Numbered from the stretch's first letter, positions 32,451 through 42,865 are shown. The stretch is DNA of 64,000 nucleotides from Liolophura sinensis (GCF_032854445.1 NC_088296.1:5941435-6005434), one strand, 5' to 3'. Numbers and translations: made by a program. The notes: generated by a model from the letters alone, not told the origin.

Positions 32451-32589
32451 GGTTCAGAAAGAACTACATGGTAATAAAGAGCAGTTTCACGGAAGTAAAA
32501 TGATTTTAAATAGTATTTCAGTTGGTTCATTAATTATATCAATAAATAGTACGACGTTGGACATCATGTTAGCAACATTCAAAATTAAA

Positions 32590-33005
32590 CAATAAAAGAA
32601 AAACAAATGCTTTTAATAAATACGATTACAGCATGGAGTGCAAAACTTCAGCAGAGACAGCAGTGTGACAGGTGCTAAATTAGCACACGCAACCGGCGGT
32701 ATCCTCCCTTACCACATTTAAGGTTTTATTCTAATGTTGATGTCAATATAAGTACATGTGCCAACTTGAAACCGCCTTTGCACTATGGCTTCGACAGAAA
32801 TTTAAAAAAAAAAACTGAAATCTCAATTGGAATTAATTACACGCCACTGTTCTAGACTTGCTCAAAATGTTATTATCAAATTTAATAAACACTTGCATGA
32901 AAACAATGTACCCGGAACAATGCAGCCAAAAGGAAAACATCTAGAAATCCAAATAACGGTTCAAACACGACATCCACACTAAATTTTGAAGTTGTAAAAA
33001 ATAAA
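32590..33005 (+). repeat. rep-C copy, nearly complete but diverged
   Basis: 'tacagcatggagtgcaaaac', 'gacagcagtgtgacaggtgc', 'aaggttttattctaatgttg', 'cactgttctagacttgctca' and 'aatttaataaacacttgcat' appear in rep-C order. Confidence 0.8.
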
Positions 33006-33299
33006 AATACATGCTTGAATCTATATGGATTCTGAATAAATTAGAATAAATCATTTCACACATTTGTTAAAAATCAAATTTGAGAGGTTAGATTTGTAGC
33101 CTGTCTAAAAGGCGGTTCAAAAAATATCCTTACATAAGATATACGGCCGAAGTTGTAAATTATTTTCGGTTTTATTAATCTACCATTTCTTTGAGAATGT
33201 ATCTCGAGGATTACGCGAGGTTGTGACATAGGAGTCTCGCTCACCCTGGGGTCACAACGTGGATAAATTAATAACAACTGCTCCATTCATTTCAAAGCC
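33006..33299. other. Nothing recognised
   Basis: A 70-codon minus-strand frame without a domain. Confidence 0.4.
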
Positions 33300-33450
33300 A
33301 CACTGCACCAGCCTGCGGACAAAGTCAGACGGATAAAATGTTTTCGTAAGATTTCGTAAAGAAAGTGACGACATACATCAAAAGTATTCAATGTTATTGG
33401 GATAAATCGATGAAATCCTTTCCACTTGAAGTGTCTTTTAGCCATTTATG
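33300..33450 (+). repeat. rep-F fragment
   Basis: 'gacggataaaatgttttcgt', 'gtgacgacatacatcaaaag' and 'ggataaatcgatgaaatcc' resemble 51.19-51.33 kb and 22.6-22.75 kb. Confidence 0.5.
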
Positions 33451-33544
33451 ATTAACATATGGAATACCGGGGTAATCAAATCTAGTGACTCAAATCCTGT
33501 GAAGCCGCTTTTGTTAAAACTTTCTGCAAGGTGTGTACATTGTA

Positions 33545-33850
33545 CATATGAAGTAATACCAGAGCAGCGACGACATTGCAATATATGGCAAGTGGTCACA
33601 CGTAACCGGTAAAATACGATCTCTTGTCAGTTTATCTCAGTTAGGGTTTTATTCTAATTTCATGTAAATTTCGAAATAGTAGCAAATTGCCCGCTCTCTA
33701 GCAACACGGCTAAAGGAGAATTATGTAAAAAAAATGCATTGGTGCTATTTGTAGCTTATTATACCCAAAATACTGCGTTATCATATTTCGCATACCATAA
33801 CATTAAAATAATAGAAAGAGGGGCCATGACGTTAAGCACAAAAAATCTAT
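33545..33850 (+). repeat. rep-C copy, well preserved
   Basis: 'accagagcagcgacgacatt', 'agtggtcacacgtaaccggt', 'gtcagtttatctcagttagg', 'gttttattctaatttcatgt' and 'cgaaatagtagcaaattgcc'. Confidence 0.88.
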
Positions 33851-34744
33851 AAAAATCAGAAAGTCTACAGAAGCAAAAAGAATATCTGAAATGATTATTC
33901 CTCAGTAAACAGGCGGCATCTCTCGAGTCCGTTTTTACCGAGTTTGAGATTTTATCTCAACGCGCAGCGGATCGATCACAAATAAGACATTTTATCAATG
34001 AACACGGCGCAAACCTCGTTTTGTAAGGAAAACCAACAAAATACCACTTTCTTTTAAACGAAATTGAATTTCGGCACGCGGTATTTTCGCTACATTGGCT
34101 GAGAAATTCCAGTTAATTCGTCAACGAACGAAGGTGTGTTTTTTCCAAATCAAAAGCGCAATGAGGTATGTTTGATTATGCAGAAAAACACTCAAGCTGC
34201 AAACCTTGAACTTTATTTGTTAGCGAATTATATTTTTCAGCGGACAGTTAACCATGACCCAGTCTCAAGCTGATAGAGAACTACAATTTCTTAAATACAA
34301 GAAATCTGTATTGATTATCCACAGTGAATACCCGGGTGGGCTAACTAACTAGACATTCATTGCGCAGCAGCCCAGCGATAAAACTCGATGTGTATTAGAC
34401 CGTTTTCTTTGACGCGTTGATAAGGATTTTGCGCATTTATCTCGGTGCATGGTCAACCTTATGAGTCGTATGGAAATTTGTATGGTACTAACGTGACAAA
34501 TACACCAAGCCTCCCCAGCCATCCACCCCCTTATGGGATTTGTGGACAACATTGTAACCATTTTTAAGTTAACCTAGTAATAGGACGTGTTCTGCTAAAA
34601 CGAGCCAACGGCCGTAGACCATTTCGACAAAAAAGCCATAGATGAAAATGGCAGACAAAATTATGAAAGTTCCTCAGGGTGTTCCACTAAAGTTTATAAT
34701 TATACCTTTTAAAAGATTGAAATAAAACAGAAATTTATTTACTT
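33851..34744. other. Nothing recognised
   Basis: AT-rich, with a 70-codon minus-strand frame (34,349-34,561) lacking known motifs. Confidence 0.45.
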
Positions 34745-34851
34745 GTTGAGGCGGCCTGCAATATGGAAGGAGGAAACCTGTCAGATGTATGGTGAGAAAA
34801 AACCTTGCAGAGCTTAGGGGAAACCCACGACCAGCTACAGGCTGCTGGAAT
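34745..34851 (-). mobile_element. SINE-A left piece, interrupted by rep-D
   Basis: 'ggcggcctgcaatatggaag' and 'aggggaaacccacgaccagc' 'tacaggctgctgga' are SINE-A body on the minus strand. The element resumes at about 35,112. Confidence 0.8.
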
Positions 34852-35110
34852 GTATGCGTCGAAACAGACACTCGTATACCAGGCGTCAGCCAATAAGGAC
34901 GTCCCAGGTCAATTATTGCAAAGATTCCCCAAAAGACGTATAACACAAACCATCAAAGAACCTAGAAAACATATAAAGTACGCACATAGGGTGGAATCGT
35001 GCACCAGTTTCAATGGTGTTGGAAAGACACAAGGTATGCTGTAGGCAGCTCAGTGAAATTAGTATTCCCATCCTGATCCATGCTAGAATATCAGTTGTCG
35101 ATAACAAGGT
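34852..35110 (+). repeat. rep-D copy inserted in a SINE-A
   Basis: 'gcgtcgaaacagacactcgt', 'ataccaggcgtcagccaata', 'aggacgtcccaggtcaatta', 'ggtgttggaaagacacaagg' and 'tatcagttgtcgataacaag'. SINE-A text lies on both sides, so rep-D arrived later. This gives a clean view of a mobile rep-D unit of about 260 bp. Confidence 0.8.
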
Positions 35111-35210
35111 AATACCGGAGAGGAAGGCAGTATGGATTCGAACTCGTTCAGACCGCATTGGTGACTCAATCATTGCCCTGCACTTGCACCCTAACAACTA
35201 GCTCACGTCG
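35111..35210 (-). mobile_element. SINE-A right piece (head side)
   Basis: 'accggagaggaaggcagtat', 'ggattcgaactcgttcagac' and 'cgcattggtgactcaatcat' continue the SINE-A of 34,745-34,851. The A-box end is decayed. Confidence 0.78.
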
Positions 35211-35389
35211 AAGCTCCCTAAAATAGAAATATTCAGTTGATCAAAAGACTCCAACTAATAAGTATCTTATATAAGCATTAAATTACAATTTGCTAAACTT
35301 GTTGGCAACTGCTTTAAGTTCTGTGACTTTAAGAGATGAAACTCCGTTTACTGCCACAGTTCCATACTTGCGTTATGAGTTTCAGATTT

Positions 35390-35570
35390 GAACCACTTAT
35401 CTGGCTTATTTATTTACTTAAACCATACTTCGGAGTTTCAGGGCATACACAAAGAGTATTTCGCTGATACGACGCCGGTGGGAGGATATCGGGCTCACCT
35501 ATCACCACGTGAAGATTGCTGCCACGCCTTCCCACAAACGAATCTGACTTATTGTAGTGGTTTTATTGTT
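35390..35570 (-). mobile_element. Decayed SINE-A, minus orientation
   Basis: 'ggcttatttatttacttaaa', 'agtatttcgctgatacgacg', 'ccggtgggaggatatcgggc' and 'gattgctgccacgccttccc'. Confidence 0.6.
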
Positions 35571-35599
35571 ATGTAAGTCCTTATGCTTTAAGTCTTACC

Positions 35600-35772
35600 C
35601 ACTTGTGGGCTCTTTGCAATGGACTGACTGTGGCCTCACGTTAGAAGCCTTGCCATCTTCCTGGATAAGGGTGGTGGTTTCTACTCTTTCTAATCTTTTT
35701 CAGTTATGACATGCCGCCGTGTAAATGAAATATTTTAGAATACGGTTTCAAAATCCAGTTATAAAGAAATAA
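35600..35772 (+). mobile_element. Decayed SINE-A, plus orientation
   Basis: 'gtggtttctactctttctaa', 'atgacatgccgccgtgtaaa' and 'tgaaatattttagaatacgg'. It faces the preceding copy head to head. Confidence 0.55.
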
Positions 35773-36179
35773 GTTTAGATGGGACAGATGCCTGGGATAC
35801 TCGGTAACCCGTGTTTAGTTTTTTTCTGTTTCTTCAATGGCTGTTCACTTAGCAAAATAGGTGTTTGGAGTGCGCGTGATGGGGATTTCGTCCCTGTGTT
35901 TCTAAATCACGTGGCTATGCCGAAGAACTGTCTGAAATCTTGCAAAATACTCATACAATTTTATAACTGTGCTGAGCACTACTCTGGCAACAAGTTCCGC
36001 AACCTTGTAGCATATACATAAATATTCACGTGCTTTTGTTTATCCAGCAAATGACCCATTTTGGGCATGCGTACTGATGCGTTGGCAAAACAGCTGTCTG
36101 ACTTAAAGTAGTAGGCCTACAAGATTTAACGTCTTCACTGGGTTTGTTAATCTAATTTGGTGTCTCTGCGAGCGGGATC
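35773..36179. other. Nothing recognised
   Basis: An 80-codon plus-strand frame (35,779-36,021) has a Phe/Cys-rich start and no domain. A weak resemblance to block G was not convincing. Confidence 0.35.
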
Positions 36180-36604
36180 TTAGCCTGGCCCTTCCGTTCA
36201 TTTAAAGATCGATGTGGGTATGAATCTGAACGAGTAGGATAAGAGTTACCGGGTACTGCGCCATCTGGTGGATAAATAACCATTCTTAACCCTTCGCTGT
36301 GAGTGGGAAAACAGACAGGGTCAAACGTCTGTGGTTATACATCGATGCAAGACTCCTTCATATCCCGCAACGGTGAGAGGTTACATGTCGTGCAGATGAT
36401 TAAGTGAGTGGCAAGCGTGTAGCGCAACATACGGTTAAATATAGCGCCAATTAATCAAAAATTTCTAGTCTAATGAAGTACTGGTCACATTGATTCCCAA
36501 GAATAATCGTGTCAGCCATTTATTCAGGTAACCAATATGTGTCATTTAGATATATACAAGGGCTGCAGTTTCGAAACATTATATTTGGTATTGATGCAGG
36601 ACAT
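36180..36604 (-). pseudogene. Block E5, left part
   Basis: 'gatcgatgtgggtatgaatc' 'tgaacgag', 'ctgcgccatctggtggataa' and 'cggtgagaggttacatgtcg' match E3 at 23,755-23,920. The block continues after a rep-D insertion. Confidence 0.45.
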
Positions 36605-36955
36605 CACGATGCACCGTAAAACCTATACGTCGAAACAGACATCCGCAAACCAATCAATCAATATGGACGTTGCAGGTCAATAATCGCACGGCTAATTCCC
36701 AAAAGGGCGTATAACACAAACCACCAATGAACGGAGAAAGTATATAAAAGTACAACAAAAAGGAGAAACTAGAGACACACTCAGCAGTGTTCAGTGATGT
36801 TGGAAAGACGCAAGGTAAGTTCTAGGCGACTGAGTGAAATCAGTATTCAAATTGTGTCACATGCCAAAATATCAGTTGTCGATAACAAATATGTACATTA
36901 GTTACGCTTTGATTGCAGCTGTTCATATCCCCAGCACGGCAATCTGATTCAACAC
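36605..36955 (+). repeat. rep-D copy inserted in block E5
   Basis: 'acgtcgaaacagacatccgc', 'caatatggacgttgcaggtc', 'gtgatgttggaaagacgcaa' then 'ggtaagttc', 'gttacgctttgattgcagct' and 'gattcaacacgatgaata'. This copy has both rep-D ends. It contains a strong splice-donor-like 'aaggtaagt', though no exon is evident. Confidence 0.82.
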
Positions 36956-37129
36956 GATGAATACACAACACCCATTTGAATATATAACCACCCATCTGCA
37001 GTCAGGTCGTATGGTACAGAGGGCTTTCCGCACATCGATTCAGTCAATTAGACATCCAATCAATCACTTTCGAGTTAATCAGATACTGCGTTCTGCTGGG
37101 TCACGTCAATCCCCTCCCCCTCCCCCACC
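36956..37129 (-). pseudogene. Block E5, middle part
   Basis: 'ctgctgggtcacgtcaatcc' matches 'gtgatgggtcacgctgcatc' in E3 (24,123). It leads directly into the 57-bp array. Confidence 0.4.
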
Positions 37130-37645
37130 CTTGAACCGTCTCTGCTTGGTGAGGTTACCTTGTGGTAAGGTAAGGTTATTACATCTCTGTTTGGCAAGAT
37201 TACGTTCTGGTACATGTAGCTGTATTATCCCCCTTTAACGGTCTCTGTTTGGCAAGGTTACGTTCTGGTACATGTAGCTGTGTTGTCCCCTTTAACCGTC
37301 TCTGTTTGGCAAGGTTACGTTCTGGTACATGTAGCTGTATTGTCCCCTTTAACGGTCTCTATTTGGCAAGGTTACGTTCTGGTACATGTAGCTGTGTTGT
37401 CCCCTTTAACCGTCTCTGTTTGGCAAGGTTACGTTCTGGTACATGTAGCTGTGTTGTCCCCTTTAACCGTCTCTGTTTGGCAAGGTTACGTTCTGGTACA
37501 TGTAGCTGTATTATCCCCCTTTAACGGCCTCTGTTTGGCAAGGTTACGTTCTGGTACATGTAGCTGTGTTGTCCTCCTTTAACGGTCTCTGTTTGACAAG
37601 GTTACGTTCTGGTACATGTAGCTGTATTGTCCCGTTAACTGTCTC
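37130..37645 (+). repeat. 57-bp minisatellite amplified inside block E5
   Basis: About nine units follow 'ctgtttggcaaggttacgtt' 'ctggtacatgtagctgtgtt' 'gtcccctttaaccgtct'. In E3 the single-copy counterpart is 'ctgttggatcacattacgtt' 'cctgggctcggctgtctgac' (24,197-24,236). Units are very similar, implying recent expansion. The period is a multiple of three, so frames of 91-100 codons run through it; they are by-products. Confidence 0.88.
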
Positions 37646-38222
37646 GGGCAAGATTACGGTCGCTGTCTAACCGTCTCTACATGAACAAACTACGTCGCTG
37701 TTCTCGATTTTACGACCTGATTTAGATTTTCGGGATGGTTCTCTGGTGGTTTTCCCTTTCCCTAATCTTCAAATATGGGCTGGTCGTTAATCAAGCAGAG
37801 GAGCTCCCTGTTGTTTGTCTCTTCAGCTGGCTGAATTGATTAAGAGCCTGCGGTACATGATACAAACTGTTTGTCTGTACGTCTTTATGATGCATTAGCA
37901 GGTGCTAGAGAAGTACCCGTTCAAGTGTCCCCAGTGTGCACCCAAGTGTTACCTTCCAGCAATGAAAATCACAATTACTTATGATTAAACCTTTCTTATC
38001 CAACATGTGATCAATGTAATGTCTCAGATCTGGGAGGCCTAGGTATTTATCATCAGGACATGTCCTGTGGTGATGCAGGAAGCGCCGGAACTCGAGATAC
38101 ATCATTCGCTGACCAGCTGCGTGAAACAGTAACAGTACCACTATGAAGGCGTGGCATGGTTTTATACATGTACCGACCGTGTAGTACTCAAAACTGTGCC
38201 CCCCCCCCCCCACCCCCACCAA
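37646..38222 (-). pseudogene. Block E5, right part
   Basis: 'tctaatcttcaaatatgggc'-type text (37,764-37,783) matches E1 and E3. The minus-strand frame 37,905-38,222 has a hydrophobic stretch ('AFIVVLLLF'), then 'DLRHYIDHMLDKKGLIIS', aligned with 'DLRFYVDYIWHKNGLIIS' in E1. The later Cys-containing part diverges. The start reaches a 13-C run at 38,199-38,211. It is the second-best preserved E copy, but it is partial and broken. Confidence 0.42.
38199..38220 (+). repeat. C-rich run (13 C then C5 motifs)
   Basis: A homopolymer of 13 C followed by 'acccccacc'. It may shift frames in block E5 or be a sequencing-length artefact. Confidence 0.9.
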
Positions 38223-38399
38223 CCAAAGCTGTAGCTGCTTGCGGATACGTAATACAAAATATACCGATCACAGGCTTTCTGCATAAAACAGGATATGCAA
38301 GGCATTGTTTTCGTGTGATTGTTTCTTATATTTACATGTGACGACAGCCCATTTTGAATATTTCTAGGCCTGTGACTTATAATAAATCGGCAATAACAT

Positions 38400-38600
38400 C
38401 ACTACATTTTTTTAATAAGTTCTGCTTAAGACATGGTGCTACGGAGCGTGTAACTTGCTACTATTTAAGCATGTATGTGAACAGTTAGAATAGAACCCTG
38501 GCTGAGGTAACTAGACCAACGAACGGACTCCACCAGTTTCGTGTGACGATTTGCCAACTATCACACTGTAGTCGCGGCTCTAGGCTTCCTGTTCCTGCAG
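38400..38600 (-). repeat. rep-C copy, minus orientation
   Basis: 'agttctgcttaagacatggt', 'gtgtaacttgctactattta', 'gaacagttagaatagaaccc' and 'ccaactatcacactgtagtc'. Confidence 0.85.
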
Positions 38601-38744
38601 TAGTGTTTTGAACTGCAGAATGTGCTTTGTCGTTGAGATTAAGGGCACAATAGATTTATGTGTAAATAATTTCTGCATGGCAGACAAATACAAATTACAT
38701 TCACTAGACAGGTTCAGTCTTGGCAACCGTTTAGATCATTTTAG

Positions 38745-39141
38745 ATTCTTTCATTTCCTTACATAACAAACTTTTATTTTGGAAAAGTTACAGGGCGTGG
38801 AAATCACAATTTGGTGCGAGATTTGCAGGCTATCACATAGACTCATGAGCAAATTCACGTTGTGAAGCGGGATTTCGCATTGCGTGAAATGTAGGCCGGC
38901 TGAACCTTGATACGTACTTCACGTCGCTTTTAAGTGAGGATTTAGTTTACCCTGGAACCACAGTGTCAATAATTTTCCTAATAACTACGAGGTTTATCCC
39001 ACCTCTTGAATGAAACAGAAGAAAGATCAAACCGTTAAAGTCTAGTCGGTTTGCATTCTTTTAATGGTAACACAGCGTGTCAAGTAAGTGTAGACCAGTG
39101 ACACCTAAGAAATGGCATTTACCATAGCTGTATTTGTTTAC
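38745..39141 (+). repeat. rep-F left part with single 54-bp-type unit
   Basis: 'cgttgtgaagcgggatttcg', 'ctgaaccttgatacgtactt' and 'gaggatttagtttaccctgg' give the unamplified form of the 54-bp unit at 25.7-26.6 kb. Interrupted at about 39,142 by rep-C. Confidence 0.7.
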
Positions 39142-39344
39142 CTCATTCTCCTTAAGCCATGGTGCTAGGGGATGTGTAACTTGCTACTCTTTAAGCATTT
39201 ACATGAGCAGTTAACATAAAAACTTAATCCGGGTAAACTGATAAGGGGCAGTATTTCACCGGTTACGTGTCACCATTTGCCAATAATCACACTGTCGTCG
39301 CTGCTCTGGTTTTTCTCTCTATGCTGTTCATTTTACTTATATAC
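39142..39344 (-). repeat. rep-C copy inserted in rep-F
   Basis: 'ctccttaagccatggtgcta', 'cttgctactctttaagcatt', 'atttcaccggttacgtgtca' and 'cacactgtcgtcgctgctct'. rep-F text continues on both sides. Confidence 0.85.
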
Positions 39345-39640
39345 TGGTGTCATTATGAAAGGCTACCTATCTCATGAATACGTAATTCTCAATCATCACG
39401 CAATTGTGCTTGTGCAAATCGATAAAAGCCACTTCGATTGCTGCGTCTCTTAGCCAGAGGGATCAACCGATAGACGACAACCGAAACCACCAAACCTTAT
39501 CCGTTCGACTTCTGTGCAGCCGTTTTCATTGCGGCTGTGTGCTATAACTTGTGCTTTTAATTTCCGCTTTGCATCGCTTGGGAAAATATTAGTCGCGAAT
39601 AAAAAGTCTATAAACATCATCGTTCAAGTAAACATTTTTG
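39345..39640 (+). repeat. rep-F central part
   Basis: 'ggtgtcattatgaaaggcta', 'catcacgcaattgtgcttgt', 'caaatcgataaaagccactt' and 'tttccgctttgcatcgcttg' align with 28.65-28.9 kb. Confidence 0.78.
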
Positions 39641-39894
39641 TATTTTGTTTTGGGCCTCCTTGCAGGCCACCTGCATGTATGATTTTACTTTGCCCCATAC
39701 ACAATCTGCATGCGAAATCCTGATACCTTTTAAGAGGCCTGTATCTGGTCACACCATGTACGGCACCACCTTTTATAAAGGTGGCATGTACACTGCACCT
39801 GTTTACCCCTCGCCTCTCCACAGATAACTTGTACGCTTACCTCACGTTGACTACACTATCCGGTTACGTCTTTCCTAGACAGCCTTTAAGTAAT
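39641..39894. other. Nothing recognised
   Basis: Overlapping 60-65-codon frames on both strands without a domain. Confidence 0.4.
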
Positions 39895-40100
39895 GATACA
39901 GCTAGTTTTACACAATACTCAGGAATATTCCATTTATGCGGCGGTGGCCAGCATTATGATTGGACAAAACCGAGCAGTGCCAGGGGGAAACCCACGACCA
40001 TCCGCAGGTTGCTGAGAGACCTTTCCACCCACGACCGGAGAAGATCAACATACTCTGCTAGCACGCAAACCACTAGGCCACCTACGCGCATGTCGTCTAA
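39895..40100 (-). mobile_element. SINE-A, minus orientation
   Basis: 'agttttacacaatactcagg', 'tatgcggcggtggccagcat', 'gggggaaacccacgaccatc' and 'cgcaggttgctgagagacct', then 'aaccactaggccac', a head-like end. Confidence 0.82.
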
Positions 40101-40149
40101 CAAGGCACGGGTTCATCGTTTTGGAGACAGGCACTGTGAGGTGTCTTGC

Positions 40150-40440
40150 ACGCAGTCATAATATGACTAATATGTTTCCGTACAGGCGGAATAAATGTAT
40201 GGAAACATATTACGACTTTACCGAGACCGCCTATACGGAATTATCTCAAGTCACTACGGAGACTGCCTGCAGGGAAACAAGCCTGCGTGTACGAAACTGC
40301 TCTCGACCTTACTATACGGAGGCTGTGTGTACGAAATGGTCTTACGTAGCTTCAGAGGCTGTCTCAAAAAAAAATCATCTCGAGGTTACAACGGCGGCTG
40401 TATATACAGGATGGGCTCCTGTATATGAGTCTCGACGGAT
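40150..40440 (+). repeat. Old degenerate tandem repeat, about 40-44 bp
   Basis: Recurring 'ggaggctgtgtgtacgaaat', 'ggagactgcctgcagggaaa' and 'agaccgcctatacggaatta' show a diverged periodicity. It is probably the older end of the 37-bp array that starts 100 bp further on. Frames of 77-109 codons run through it. Confidence 0.55.
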
Positions 40441-40505
40441 GATGATTTAAGGTAATGGTTTTACCTACATGGCGGCGTAAAACACCAACCAAATAAAAAC
40501 ATAAA
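40441..40505 (+). mobile_element. SINE-A tail fragment within the array
   Basis: 'catggcggcgtaaaacacca' 'accaaataaaaacataaat' is a SINE-A end between the degenerate and regular parts of the array. Confidence 0.7.
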
Positions 40506-40529
40506 TATATACTCCCACGACATTGTCTA

Positions 40530-40985
40530 TGCACTATGATCTTCCCCCAACACGGAGGCTACGTGTACGCAATGATCTTATCCCCAACAAGGAGGCTACA
40601 TTTACGCAACCCCCACCAAGAATGCCCCATGTCCGCATTGATCTTACTTTCACCAAAGAAGCTACATGTACACAACGATATTACCCCCACCAAGGAGGCT
40701 ACATGTACGCAACGATCTTACCCCTACCAAGGAGTTCCCATGTTCGCTTTGATCTTACTTTCACCAAAGAAGCTACATGTACACAACGATATTACCCCCA
40801 CCAAGGAGGCTAAATGTACGCAACGATCTTACCCCTACCAAGAAAGCCCCATGTTCACAATGATCTTACTTCCACCAAGGAAGCTGCATGTACGGAATGA
40901 CCTTACCCCCACTGAGATGGCTGACTGTACACAATGATCTTACCTCCACCAAGGAGGCTGCATGTACGCAATGATCTTGATGCAT
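40530..40985 (+). repeat. 37-bp minisatellite with 111-bp higher-order unit
   Basis: About 12 units follow 'atcttacccccaccaaggag' 'gctacatgtacgcaacg'. A three-unit block (111 bp) starting near 40,628 recurs near 40,739 almost unchanged. Frames at 40,523-40,813 and 40,536-40,937 read through because the repeat has few stops; they are not genes. Confidence 0.88.
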
Positions 40986-41099
40986 GGCACCACAGAGATC
41001 TTCTCTACTGAAGCCTGAACTTACCCAAAACTGCGGCCGCCTAGACGTTTAAGAAATATAATATTTTCCACATCTAACAAATATTTGGGTTCGAGTTTA

Positions 41100-41405
41100 T
41101 TCTGATAGTACTTTATCCCTGCGGTCATCAGTGCTGCTTAACTTGATTTGTTGCATGAGATGTCCGGACGAATTCTACAGAAGTATAGATCATATTTGTA
41201 CAGAGTTCGTCCTTGAGACGCCTCTATCGGTTATTAGCTCCGAAACCCAGCTTTTTGCCCATCCTCTAATCGACAACTAAATGACACCGTACAATAATAA
41301 GAATGAGCATTACTTGTAATTAAACCAATCATCTGTCTGACATGATCAACATAAAGCCCTACATGTCAGACATGCCGGCGTTTACCATCCCTCCTGCGGT
41401 AGAGG
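41100..41405 (-). pseudogene. Block E6
   Basis: The minus strand reads 'GLYVDHVRQMIGLITSNAHS' and, further on, 'VSFSCRLEDGQKAGFRS', then in another frame 'ELITDRGVSRTNSV'. These align with E1 'FYVDYIWHKNGLIISSGHS', 'VFSLQTVEGIEAGKQAV' and 'ELIIREGRPKTNCV'. At DNA level 'acatgtcagacatgccggcg' matches 'aatctgagacatgcaggcg'. Stops and a frameshift remain. Confidence 0.42.
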
Positions 41406-41734
41406 CCGCACTTGAAACAGGATACCCTATTTATTCTAAAAATTGGGACATCTGGTCTGCTCATTTTAGCAATTAATTCTAGCAGAACTAATGAGTTTCT
41501 GTTTTTTAACATGGTTAGACCAACTAATGAAGAACATATTCATATCGTTTTTTTTTCCAAAAGGCTGGTAAAGAAATGGAACATTCTACTTTTAAAACTA
41601 TTAATATCTGTCCCAAATTTTATAAGAATTAGTGTATATCATCAGCATACTCGATATTCGCCCGAGTAACAATTATGTACTTCATTGAAGATACCTAGTT
41701 TTCCCTCGCTTCATACTGGAGGTTCCGCTCACTT
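41406..41734. other. AT-rich stretch, nothing recognised
   Basis: An 85-codon plus-strand frame (41,412-41,669) without a domain. Confidence 0.4.
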
Positions 41735-41870
41735 GGTTCATGTCTAGTCTATGCAAAGAGATAGACATTCGTATACCAGCCGTTGACCATAATGGACGTT
41801 CCGGGCTAGTAATCGCAAGGCAAATTCCCAAGACTGGTGACAAACTTGGATACATTGTTAACCCCACGGC
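41735..41870 (+). repeat. rep-D 5' part
   Basis: 'agatagacattcgtatacca', 'gccgttgaccataatggacg' and 'ttccgggctagtaatcgcaa' 'ggcaaattccca'. Confidence 0.78.
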
Positions 41871-42120
41871 AGACCCTGGACATGAACAATCTAGAAAGCG
41901 TCGGCCAGCCCGCGCTGGGCATACTGTGACTGAAAAGAACCAGGTCTGCTGTCACGGATTGTGTGACCGGTAGGTATTAAGTTCAACTGTTTTTGCGCAT
42001 GTCTGTGACACAACTGCCAACATGAATTTGACAGCTGCTTTAAAACTTTGACGGGGAACAAAATAAATGTGAATGTGTGCTGAGCGTAAACACTTATCGT
42101 TTTGCCTCCCCTTGAATCTT

Positions 42121-42199
42121 GGAAGGTATTATAATGCTGTTATATAAAAAAATAATATATCCGCGGGTTACGGCATTAATAAAATTTATTATACCTTCC
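42121..42199. repeat. Short foldback element
   Basis: 'ggaaggtattataa' at 42,121 and 'ttataccttcc' at about 42,189-42,199 are inverted and enclose AT-rich sequence with a central 'ccgcggg'. It may be a small MITE or a chance foldback. Confidence 0.4.
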
Positions 42200-42364
42200 C
42201 CACTTTTTTTCAAAGCAACACAAAACCTGATGCGAACAAATTCCAACCCATAATTTTTTTTTTTTTGCCTAAGTGAAGTTTTTCAGGCACAGAGTGACAA
42301 AAGACATACAATAACATGGAAGGTCTTAAATGTACAGTACGATGTTACCCTAATAAATAAATAT

Positions 42365-42865
42365 CAGCGTCAAGTCCGACATTCGTATACCATTCGTAGG
42401 CCGTAAAGGGCGTTCCAAGTCGATAATCGCAAGATACATTTCCAAAAACAACATTTAACACTAGCTCCCAAAGACAAAGGTATGTAAGAAATTATACAAA
42501 TAGGAAATAAAGCCGGTAAAACACAAGAGAGAAGCAGTCATCAGTTTTCAACAATGCCGAGCAGATAGTGGATATTCTAGGCATGAATTCCATAGCAAAG
42601 TTCAAATTTGTAGTCCATGAATGAGTTCCATGTCAAATAACAATTAAACAACGTATCTGAGTCGCACTTTGATTGCAACTGTTCATAATGCAGATGTAAT
42701 CAACATGGCTGCCTTTACGGCCCCTAGCCCTAGGTTAAGCGGTATTAGATACAGTTCGAAAATGACGAGCGTTACAGGCCTTAACCGAACAGATTGTAAT
42801 TTAAAAGTAACAGACGATTATGTCTTTCCCGTAAAGATATATTGTTAATACCACAAGAGGCCATA
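42365..42865 (+). repeat. rep-D long form, near complete
   Basis: 'aagtccgacattcgtatacc', 'aaagggcgttccaagtcgat', 'ctagctcccaaagacaaagg', 'cgcactttgattgcaactgt', 'catggctgcctttacggccc' and 'gacgattatgtctttcccgt'. It matches 61,665-62,120 over its whole length, making it the best-preserved repeat pair in the window. No protein is encoded. Confidence 0.88.

Noticed and set aside
35779-36021. Possible third G block upstream of E5
   Set aside because: Only a short 'aaatcacg' similarity; the translations do not align.
37249-37582. Repetitive frames of 91-100 codons in two frames
   Set aside because: The 57-bp period is a multiple of three, so stop-free units give open frames; no sign of a protein.
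40523-40937. Frames of 96 and 133 codons
   Set aside because: They are translation of the 37-bp array at 40.5 kb in two frames.
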